A DNA stretch of 61,810 nucleotides from Bacteroidota bacterium (GTDB taxonomy: Bacteria; Bacteroidota; Bacteroidia; Chitinophagales; Chitinophagaceae): positions 1-61,810 of the forward strand of contig JAFDXG010000165.1 in NCBI GenBank assembly GCA_018268105.1, in the 5' to 3' direction. The notes beneath the pieces were generated by a model. It had not been told where the DNA came from and did no database searches. It saw nothing but the letters and a program-made list of their open reading frames with translations. Below, piece after piece: positions 18,666 through 26,078 of the stretch. How positions within the stretch are numbered: position 1 is the stretch's first letter; every line of letters starts with the position of its first letter. The translations under genes and the position numbers were made by a program.

Positions 18666-19844
18666 ATGTTTCAACGTTTTGTAAACTGGCGCACAATATT
18701 AACCACTATTGCTATAGCTATAGTAACCGGTACTATTTTTTATTCCCGCTACCTGGCAGAGAAGTTAGCCAGGGAAGAGAGAATAAAAGTAGAGACCTGG
18801 GTGGAAGCGGGCAAATTTCTGATCAACTCTCCGGCAGATACAGATACAAGGCTCGTATCGGCCATTATTACCAACAACAATGATATCCCCATAATTGGTC
18901 AGGCAGAAGAAGGCAATATTATTGCATACATTAATCTTGATTCCGTTAAAGTAAAAAAAGACAGTAGCTATTTAAAACAAAAAATCAAACAGTATAAAAG
19001 CCAGCATAATCCCATAATCTATACCGACCCGTTGAATGGGAAAAGAGATTTTTATTACTATGGCAATTCCACCCTGTTGCAGGAATTGCGTTATTATCCG
19101 CTGGTACAACTTCTTATTGTGGCCTTGTTTATTGTAGTAACCCTGTATACGGTTTCAGTAAGAAACCGTTCGGTGCAAAACCAGTTATGGGCCGGTATGG
19201 CAAAGGAAACTGCCCATCAGTTAGGCACGCCACTTACCTCACTAAAAGGGTGGGTGGAAGTTTTGAAAGAAATGCCGGGAAATGAAAAAATTGCCGGTGA
19301 GCTGTCCAAAGATACCGACAGGTTGCAGCTCGTGTCTGACCGCTTCAGTAAAATAGGCAGCACACCAAATATGGAAGAGAAAGACCTGGTAAGACAGGTA
19401 ACCCAAATGGTAGACTATATTAAAAGGCGTGCACCGGAAAAAGTAATTTTTGAAATTTACACCAACAATCATGCTTCGATACCGGTAAAAATATCGGCGC
19501 CACTTTTTGACTGGGTGATAGAAAACCTGTTGAAAAATGCATTGGATGCAATCGGCGGCAAAGGAAAAATCAGTATCCACATTACTCAAACTGAAAAACA
19601 GGCATTAATTGATGTTACTGATACCGGGAAGGGAATTTCAGCCGCCAATATCAATAAATTATTTAAACCAGGGTTTACTACCAAAAAAAGAGGCTGGGGA
19701 TTGGGACTTACCCTTTCAAAACGGGTAATTGAGCAATATCACAAAGGACAGCTTTTTGTAAAACATTCAGAACCGGGGAAAGGTACTACTTTTAGGATTG
19801 TTTTGAAGCTTCCGTATTGCTCAGATGAACATTACCGCCACTAA
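18666..19844 (+). CDS. Membrane sensor histidine kinase
   Basis: 392 residues from ATG 18666. Two membrane segments (about 10-27 and 145-163) enclose a periplasmic domain of roughly 115 residues. The dimerisation box is AKETAHQLGTPLTSL, with His184 as the likely phosphorylation site. The ATPase domain has the N box NLLKNALDAI, G1 DTGKGI and G2 GWGLGLTLS. No response regulator gene is adjacent, so the partner is elsewhere. It runs divergently from the glycosyltransferase, with starts about 60 bases apart. Confidence 0.9.
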   Translation: MFQRFVNWRTILTTIAIAIVTGTIFYSRYLAEKLAREERIKVETWVEAGKFLINSPADTDTRLVSAIITNNNDIPIIGQAEEGNIIAYINLDSVKVKKDSSYLKQKIKQYKSQHNPIIYTDPLNGKRDFYYYGNSTLLQELRYYPLVQLLIVALFIVVTLYTVSVRNRSVQNQLWAGMAKETAHQLGTPLTSLKGWVEVLKEMPGNEKIAGELSKDTDRLQLVSDRFSKIGSTPNMEEKDLVRQVTQMVDYIKRRAPEKVIFEIYTNNHASIPVKISAPLFDWVIENLLKNALDAIGGKGKISIHITQTEKQALIDVTDTGKGISAANINKLFKPGFTTKKRGWGLGLTLSKRVIEQYHKGQLFVKHSEPGKGTTFRIVLKLPYCSDEHYRH

Positions 19845-20018
19845 TTCGCTTTTTTAAAGGATAAGGCTAACTTTCATCATATAGAAATTATTAAAGTAGC
19901 TTATGAAAATTAGAATGAACTTTTTCTCTAAAAAATATGCAAAACTTTTATTAATGCAAACACTCCTTCATTACCGGTATGCATATCTTCCAGTTAAATG
20001 CACAAATAAGCAGACAAT

Positions 20019-20098
20019 AAAAATTTTACAAATACTTTGAAAGAATACAAGATATGAGAAATGGAAGGTAGCCCCGGTTAAAATTTTATAAGTACTTT
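20019..20098 (+). repeat. Pair of direct repeats upstream of the second DUF1080 gene
   Basis: Two copies of TAAAATTTTAYAARTACTTT lie exactly 60 bases apart (20019-20038 and 20079-20098) in the leader of the gene starting at 20124. They differ at only a few positions. They may be regulator sites or a local duplication. Confidence 0.5.
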
Positions 20099-20123
20099 TA
20101 ACGCGGTTTAAAAATATATACGA

Positions 20124-21101
20124 ATGAAAAATAATTATCACCGGACAATTTTGTTTACAATTCCGCTCTTTATGTTCTTTCTAATAGCAGTAAACTTACC
20201 TGCTGCAAAGGCCAATAATTTTGATGATGCTACTTATTACGCTTCCCCGCTCGAAGGCAGGTGGGATTTAACGCTTCACATTGATGGAAAAGAGTTTCCC
20301 TCCTGGCTGGAAGTGAGCCACTCCGGAACAAATACACTGGTCGGCCAATACGTAGGTATTGTAGGGAGTGCCAGGCCTATATCGAAAATAAATTTTGAAA
20401 ATGGTAAGATGAGCTTTGCCATTCCACGGCAATGGGACAAAGGCACCGAAGACCTGCGGGTAGAAGGTGAACTTGAAAATGACAAACTATCGGGTACCAT
20501 GATCAATCCTGAAGGTGAAACCTGCACCTGGACGGGTGTGAGGGCGCCCCTTTTACGCAGGACAAAACAACCGGTATGGGGTATACCAATAAAACTTTTT
20601 AATGGTAAAGACCTGAGCGGCTGGCATACTACCGGCAAGAATCAATGGATAGTTGAACCGGGTGGAGTACTCAAGAGCCCGCATTCAGGATCAAATCTTG
20701 TATCGGATAAAACTTTTAATGATTTTAAACTGCATATAGAGTTTCGTTATCCCAAAGAAAGCAATAGTGGGGTATACCTCAGAGGCCGCTATGAGGTGCA
20801 GGTAACAGACAGTAAAGGGCTTGAACCCCAAAAAGATCTGCTTGGCGCTATATATGGATTTATTGCAGCCTCCGAAATGGTAGCTAAAGATGCTGGAGAA
20901 TGGCAGTCTTACGATATTACACTCGTAGGCAGAATGGTAAACGTTGTATGCAACGGCAAAACGGTTATCTGCAACAGGGAAATTCCCGGTATTACCGGTG
21001 GTGCTATCAACAGTAATGAAGGAGAACCGGGACCTATACTTATTCAGGGTGATCACGGGCCTATCGAATACAGGAATATTATCATTACCCCGGCGAAGTA
21101 A
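20124..21101 (+). CDS. Secreted two-domain DUF1080 protein
   Basis: 325 residues with a signal peptide (cleavage near LPAAKA). Residues about 38-140 form a lipocalin-like beta-barrel (LEGRWDLTLHIDGKEFPSWL...GEGELENDKLSGTM type), and 150-325 a DUF1080 jellyroll (IKLFNGKDLSGWHTTGKNQW; SNSGVYLRGRYEVQVTDS; IEYRNIIITP). DUF1080 enzymes act on 3-keto-glycosides. It stands alone, unlike the PUL copy at 275-1006, so it may serve a different substrate. Confidence 0.85.
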   Translation: MKNNYHRTILFTIPLFMFFLIAVNLPAAKANNFDDATYYASPLEGRWDLTLHIDGKEFPSWLEVSHSGTNTLVGQYVGIVGSARPISKINFENGKMSFAIPRQWDKGTEDLRVEGELENDKLSGTMINPEGETCTWTGVRAPLLRRTKQPVWGIPIKLFNGKDLSGWHTTGKNQWIVEPGGVLKSPHSGSNLVSDKTFNDFKLHIEFRYPKESNSGVYLRGRYEVQVTDSKGLEPQKDLLGAIYGFIAASEMVAKDAGEWQSYDITLVGRMVNVVCNGKTVICNREIPGITGGAINSNEGEPGPILIQGDHGPIEYRNIIITPAK

Positions 21102-21540
21102 AATTATAGCAATTTCTTTGTTTTATACTTCAATGCAACAGTATGGCTCACCTGACTCCAATGAAATGCGTTTCGTCAGGAATTTGGAAAAAGGGGTTGT
21201 TCCCGACTATTTCCGGCAGACTGTAAGTGTACCGATAGTACGTATTCAACAAAGCCACGAATACACGAATATGTAGTGGAGATTCGTAAATGATATTAAA
21301 ATAATTGTGTGCTTCTTTTATATTGAATTTGATCTGAAAATATGGTCAGTTAATCAGCAAGCCTTTTAAATCAATTCTTCAATCCGGATCAATACCTCAA
21401 AATATAATATTGCTGTATTCGTGAAAATTTTCTATTAAGTTGTAAAATCATCAACACGTGTTTGCCGGAACTATTTGTTGAATCACGCTTGAATAATGTT
21501 GAAAATTAAGAACCCGTAAATCAGAGGTGACAGGAATGCT
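21102..21540. other. Intergenic stretch without supported genes
   Basis: About 440 bases between the convergent DUF1080 and thioredoxin genes. It contains a CCTGAC/GTCAGG inverted repeat (21151-21156 with 21175-21180), possibly a weak terminator without a U tract. Otherwise nothing convincing. Confidence 0.4.
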
Positions 21541-22674
21541 TTAATAATATCTGCCCAACAACCTGTTCTCCACTATAGTTTTTTTCATCAGCCGAGGTTG
21601 TATTGTTCCTTGTTTTGCATAAATAATTTTACCGCCGGGTTCTACTAATATAGTATATGGAAGGGCGCCCTGCCAGTTGGGATCTATAGCTTCTATCAGT
21701 TTATATTTATCATCCCCGGTATATATATAGTTGGTATTAGATGCCTGCTGTTTTTTAAGAAACTGCAAAACTTTATCTTTTTTTTCAGGCTTATCGGCAC
21801 TTATACTTATAAACTCAAAATCTCTTTTCCGGTACATCCTGTATATAGTAATAAAATCAGGAAATTCAGAAACACAGGGTCCACACCATGTAGCCCAAAC
21901 ATTAATGAGACGCAATTTATCAGATTTATTCTGCAGCAGTTCTTTTACACCTTTCTCATCCATACTTTCTAATTGCACAGGTTCTTTAGCCCATTCTTCT
22001 TTTGCCTTGTTAATCCAGTCGCTTTTTTCAATCCATTTTATGGAGCAGCCAAATACTTTTGTAGTGGTGGGGTTTATTTCTTTATTTGACAACAAAGCAT
22101 CAATTGCATTTCTTGTGTCATGGTTTCGGGGTGTTTTTGCAGGATCCTCTATATCGTCTATTCTTCCCCGGTAGCGAAGCTTCCTGTTTTTATCAAAAAT
22201 AAAAACATGCGGAGTGGCAACCGGCCCATACGCTTTAGCCGCTTCTTCTTTATCTCCGTCATACAGGTAAGGGAAATTAAACTTCTTCTCTTCTGCCCTT
22301 ATTTTCATTTCCTCAAAGGAATCGCTCATATCTGTATAGTCCAGTTCACTTAACGTAATTGATGCGGGGTCGTTAGGCATAATTGCCACAAAGGCTACGC
22401 TTTTATCTGCATAATCATTAGTCATTTGAATTATCCGGTCTTCATAAGCCTGTGCAGTGGGGCAGTGATTACAGGTGAAGATAATTACGAGAATATCCTT
22501 CGTTTTAAAAGAAGCAAGATTATATATTTTTCCATCTGTTCCTGGTAATGAAAAATCAGGTGCTGATGCGCCAATAGCGAGTGTGGGATGCTCATCAGTA
22601 AAGTGTGGTAATGCACTAAGAGGAAGTGCAGCTTGTAATGCAGCTGTGAGGATAATAAAAAAAATTTTTTTCAC
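21541..22674 (-). CDS. Secreted double-thioredoxin-domain protein (AhpC/TSA-like + TlpA-like)
   Basis: 377 residues with a signal peptide. Domain 1 (about 30-180) is a redoxin with FTCNHCPTAQAYEDRI, the CxxC-like CNHC at the active site, and VATPHVFIFDKNRKLRYRG. Domain 2 (about 235-370) is TlpA-like with VWATWCGPCVSEFP (WCGPC) and a cis-Pro region GALPYTILV. The two folds are usually separate proteins. Probable role: periplasmic disulfide or peroxide chemistry. The start is GTG at 22674, directly before the KKIFFII signal; no ATG is available. Confidence 0.85.
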   Translation of the reverse strand: MKKIFFIILTAALQAALPLSALPHFTDEHPTLAIGASAPDFSLPGTDGKIYNLASFKTKDILVIIFTCNHCPTAQAYEDRIIQMTNDYADKSVAFVAIMPNDPASITLSELDYTDMSDSFEEMKIRAEEKKFNFPYLYDGDKEEAAKAYGPVATPHVFIFDKNRKLRYRGRIDDIEDPAKTPRNHDTRNAIDALLSNKEINPTTTKVFGCSIKWIEKSDWINKAKEEWAKEPVQLESMDEKGVKELLQNKSDKLRLINVWATWCGPCVSEFPDFITIYRMYRKRDFEFISISADKPEKKDKVLQFLKKQQASNTNYIYTGDDKYKLIEAIDPNWQGALPYTILVEPGGKIIYAKQGTIQPRLMKKTIVENRLLGRYY

Positions 22675-22774
22675 AACCAGTATCTTTAGTTATTCTAAAG
22701 ATACAAATTACACAAAAGATATATTCGGATGAATGAATAATATCTCAATTGCGCTCACTACAGATTCAGGTCTC

Positions 22775-22802
22775 TGCAACCTGTAACCTGTACCAGGTAC
22801 AA
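22775..22802 (+). repeat. Degenerate 7-base tandem repeat
   Basis: Four heptads (TGCAACC, TGTAACC, TGTACCA, GGTACAA) in the spacer downstream of the TPM gene. They resemble the heptads after rpoA (33897-33931). Confidence 0.5.
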
Positions 22803-22872
22803 CAATATTAATGAGATAGAAATTATCAAAATATGGCGGAATAAAAAACGATAAACGTAAAACAGCGAACTC

Positions 22873-23658
22873 CTACCAGCTTCCGCCAGCACCGCCACCA
22901 CCAAAACTACCGCCACCAAAACCACCAAAGCCACCACCGCCGGAACTTCCGCCACCACCCCAGCCACCGCCACGGCTACTACCGCCACTGGGGAACCACC
23001 ATATAGGCGGAACACCTGTTTCACGATATCCCCTTCTGCTCATGAAAGAGCCACCACCACCTCCTCCAATCTTAGAAACTATAATTACGATAATAATAAT
23101 AACAATAAGAATCGCAAAAAATGGAATGCCTTGTTTACGTCCCCGGTTCGCATAACCCTCCGGCGGTGTATATTCTCCGGCCGCAGCCTGCATAATGGCA
23201 TTAGTGCCTTCGTCTATACCCCGGTAAAAATCATTTCCCTTAAAGTTGGGTAATATCTCATTGTCAACAATCTGTTTACAGGTTATATCAGGTAAAGCGC
23301 CTTCCAGCCCATAACCCGGAGCTATGAATACTTTCCGGTCAGTTTTCGCTATTAAGAAAACCACCCCGTTGTTAAAGTCTTTGTTGCCTACGCCCCATTT
23401 TCGACCCAGTGCTGTTGCATACTCATAAGGGTCGTAGTCATGGAGTGTTTCCACAATTACCACTACTATCTGATTTGACGTAGTGTCATCATAATTCTTC
23501 AGCTTATGCTCCAGCATTTCCTGCTGAAGGTTTGTCAGGGTTCCGGTGTAATCATTAATAAGCCGGGGTGGGTTGGGAACAGCAGGAATTATTTTGTCAA
23601 TCTGGGCATTACCGGCCAGCGACCAAAAACATAATATAATGATTAAGATTTTCTTCAT
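22873..23658 (-). CDS. TPM-domain protein with glycine-rich tail
   Basis: 261 residues. Signal peptide (1-19, ending GNAQ), TPM domain about 30-150 (YTGTLTNLQQEMLEHKL; TSNQIVVVIVETL; GVVFLIAKTDRKVFIAPGYGLEGALPD), a membrane segment (about 178-195, IPFFAILIVIIIIVIIV) and a Gly/Ser-rich tail ending in FGGGGAGGSW. TPM domains occur in thylakoid and bacterial membrane quality-control proteins. Its ATG overlaps the stop of the upstream TPM gene by four bases (ATGA), so the two are translationally coupled. Confidence 0.88.
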   Translation of the reverse strand: MKKILIIILCFWSLAGNAQIDKIIPAVPNPPRLINDYTGTLTNLQQEMLEHKLKNYDDTTSNQIVVVIVETLHDYDPYEYATALGRKWGVGNKDFNNGVVFLIAKTDRKVFIAPGYGLEGALPDITCKQIVDNEILPNFKGNDFYRGIDEGTNAIMQAAAGEYTPPEGYANRGRKQGIPFFAILIVIIIIVIIVSKIGGGGGGSFMSRRGYRETGVPPIWWFPSGGSSRGGGWGGGGSSGGGGFGGFGGGSFGGGGAGGSW

Positions 23659-24113
23659 TTCCCAAAAACAATTTCATCAGGCAGTTCATTCTTGTCTGTC
23701 GTAGAATTATATGGAAAATGTTCATGCAGTGCATTGCCCACTTCAGTTACAATTTTAACAACACCCTCTGCAAAATGAGCAGCATTAAACTCTTTGAGTA
23801 TATGTTTCACTTCTTCGTTCCAAAATGCTTCGCCAACCTTTTGGTGAATGCCTTCATCACCATATATTGCCATTTGCCTGTCTTTTATCGCAATATAAAG
23901 AAGCACTCCATTTCTCAGTTCTGTTTTTTCCATCTTCAGTCCAAAGAACAATTCGACTGCCCGATCAACCGGGTCAACAAACCGGCAGTGGCTTTCAATA
24001 TAAATTCGTATTTCGCCGCTTGTAGCTTGCTCAGCCTGCCGGATAGCAGCAACGATGCGTTCGTTATCCTGCTGATTGAAAAAATGTTTTGTCCTGGATG
24101 GGAATAACCTCAT
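23655..24113 (-). CDS. TPM-domain protein, cytosolic-side form
   Basis: About 152 residues from ATG 24113; longer readings run into the lemA gene and are unlikely. A single TPM domain: RIVAAIRQAEQATSGEIRIYIE, RNGVLLYIAIKDRQMAIYGDEGIHQKVG. It has no signal peptide or clear membrane span, unlike the downstream TPM protein. It lies 19 bases after lemA. Confidence 0.85.
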   Translation of the reverse strand: MRLFPSRTKHFFNQQDNERIVAAIRQAEQATSGEIRIYIESHCRFVDPVDRAVELFFGLKMEKTELRNGVLLYIAIKDRQMAIYGDEGIHQKVGEAFWNEEVKHILKEFNAAHFAEGVVKIVTEVGNALHEHFPYNSTTDKNELPDEIVFGK

Positions 24114-24132
24114 TAGTAGTATATACTCCTGT

Positions 24133-24723
24133 TTAGAATTTAACTTCGGGGGCTTTATCCGCGCCGGGCTCTGCAGCAAAGAAACCTTTTTCCTTAAAAC
24201 CAAACATACCGGCAAATAGGGTATTAGGGAACGATTTCACAACTGTATTATATTCCTGCACAGAAGCATTAAAATCATTGCGCGATACTTTTATTCTGTT
24301 TTCGGTTCCTTCAAGTTGCGACTGAAGATTGAGGTAATTTTGGTTTGCTTTTAGTTCCGGATATCTTTCCACTGTTACCAGCAACCTGCTCAATGCACTG
24401 CTCAACTCTCCCTGTGCCTGTTGAAACTGTGCCAGTTTTTCGGGGGTGAGATCGCCGGCGTTGATGTTTACTGATGTAGCTTTTGATCTTGCTTCAATCA
24501 CTTTTGTAAGTGTTTCCTGTTCAAAATTTGCTGCGCCTTTTACAGTATTTACCAGGTTGGGGATCAGGTCTGATCTCCTTTGATATTCACTTTGGACATT
24601 ACCCCATTTGCCTTTTACATTTTGATCAAGGCCGACCATTTTATTATATCCACTGCATCCGCATCCACCCAATAATAATATAGCGGCAATTACAATAATA
24701 AGTGTGAGGTTCTTTGTATTCAT
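24133..24723 (-). CDS. lemA: LemA family lipoprotein
   Basis: 196 residues. N-terminal hydrophobic segment with a lipobox-like LLGGC, then the LemA helical domain: YNKMVGLDQNVKGKWGNVQSEYQRRSDLIPNLVNTVKG, LKANQNYLNLQSQLEGTENRI and YNTVVKSFPNTLFAGMFGFKEK. LemA proteins are extracytoplasmic coiled-coil proteins of unclear function, often encoded with TPM proteins as here. First gene of the lemA-TPM-TPM operon. Confidence 0.93.
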   Translation of the reverse strand: MNTKNLTLIIVIAAILLLGGCGCSGYNKMVGLDQNVKGKWGNVQSEYQRRSDLIPNLVNTVKGAANFEQETLTKVIEARSKATSVNINAGDLTPEKLAQFQQAQGELSSALSRLLVTVERYPELKANQNYLNLQSQLEGTENRIKVSRNDFNASVQEYNTVVKSFPNTLFAGMFGFKEKGFFAAEPGADKAPEVKF

Positions 24724-24776
24724 TGCTTAGTGTTTTATTGAAGTAAAAATACATATCTAATCTAAATATTGACCAA

Positions 24777-25838
24777 CTATTTAACACTTTGGTAAAAGTC
24801 GCCGGCTAAGAGACGAATAGCTTCATTGCTTAATTTTTCTTTTCCAGATGCTATTACAATGCGGTACCTGAAGGTTATAGACTGTCCCTGCTTTAATGAA
24901 AAGTTCATCGTTTCCTTACCCTTACTGAAAACTTTTTGCCCCAGCGGATTGGCAGCAAACAAGCCATAGCCTCTCGCGTGCCAGTAAGTGGGGTATCCAG
25001 GGTTGCCGGGATGATCAATAATGACGATGCTTTCGGTATCATCCCCCATTTTCCCATACAGCATACACCATTGCGCCCTGGTAGCCCAAACATCATCACC
25101 GGTGATTCCTTCACTGGTAATATAATTTCCATTAGGTGCGGTATCGGCGCTGGCATCTACTATGGTAACATTTCCTTTATCATCTTTAAACTCTTTCTTT
25201 TCTTTTGAAGGTAATTCCAGTTCGTGCGCCACACGAAGCCCCAGCATACCGTCTTTAATATCGGGCATATTAACATCCGTTTTAGCAGTAAGCATTGTAA
25301 TCCTGTCTATGATTCTTTTATCTTCATCAGCTTTAAAAAGATAAGTAGTATTTTCCTGCATCAACACCTGATTTTTTTGATTTACCCAGTTAGCCGAAAT
25401 TTTTATAGTTCCTTGTTTCCCACTTTTGGTTTTAAGAATCTTGTTCACTTTTATCCAGCCGTACTTGCTTTTCTTATCGGCTGGTATGGCATAAGAATTA
25501 TTCCAAAAATCAAGACCATTTACACTTTCATAATTCAGCCACAACCCTGTATGATGCGGATGGTCGGTAGGTTCATTCTTACGTGGGGCAAAAGGAAAGC
25601 CACGGGTTATTATTTGTTCGTCGGGAGCATATATTGGATATAAGAAATGCTTTTCCAGTGTATCTGTATAGATGAGTTGGGTAAATGGCTTGCCATCTGC
25701 GGTTACAATTATTTTACTGCTTTCAGGAGAAGGAGTTACTTCAATATTATATGCCTGCAATTTTTTAGAACTCTGTGCCTGCATTTCATTAATGAGGATA
25801 CAAACTAAAAAAGCGAAAAACAATAATATTTTTTTCAT
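24777..25838 (-). CDS. Secreted DUF6807 (PmoA-like) protein
   Basis: 353 residues with a signal peptide (1-21, ending MQAQS). Contains FAPRKNEPTDHPHHTGLWLNYESVNGLDFWNNS, typical of the DUF6807 or 'PmoA' family, and a C-terminal HPGNPGYPTYWHARGYGLFAANPLGQ block. The fold is probably a galactose-mutarotase-like beta-sandwich. Relatives are often encoded with Gfo/Idh/MocA oxidoreductases and DUF1080 proteins, which suggests carbohydrate metabolism. No direct activity can be assigned. Confidence 0.75.
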   Translation of the reverse strand: MKKILLFFAFLVCILINEMQAQSSKKLQAYNIEVTPSPESSKIIVTADGKPFTQLIYTDTLEKHFLYPIYAPDEQIITRGFPFAPRKNEPTDHPHHTGLWLNYESVNGLDFWNNSYAIPADKKSKYGWIKVNKILKTKSGKQGTIKISANWVNQKNQVLMQENTTYLFKADEDKRIIDRITMLTAKTDVNMPDIKDGMLGLRVAHELELPSKEKKEFKDDKGNVTIVDASADTAPNGNYITSEGITGDDVWATRAQWCMLYGKMGDDTESIVIIDHPGNPGYPTYWHARGYGLFAANPLGQKVFSKGKETMNFSLKQGQSITFRYRIVIASGKEKLSNEAIRLLAGDFYQSVK

Positions 25839-26078
25839 AATAAAAGATATTTAAATATTGAGTACTTGCCACTGTTTGTTTCGTGCATACCAGATCAGGA
25901 GATCGCTGCCCTTTAGATATACTGTCTGGTACAGAAGCCATAAAGCTAATTTTTTATTTTCAAAAAAACTGAAGTATAGTGGAGGCATTTCAATTCTATT
26001 ACCGCAATCAAATTAGCCCTAACTTTGCGCTGCAATTTAATGCAGCTTATTTCTATTTAATATCTACCCGGAAAGATA

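Noticed and set aside
20944..21276. 110-codon frame overlapping the end of the second DUF1080 gene
   Set aside because: Shadow of the real gene; the part beyond it shows no coding character.
22758..23024. Val/Ala-rich 88-codon frame
   Set aside because: Out-of-frame reading of the glycine-rich tail of the TPM gene.
24114..24215. N-terminal extension of the second TPM protein
   Set aside because: It would overlap lemA; the ATG at 24113 fits the domain start and normal spacing.
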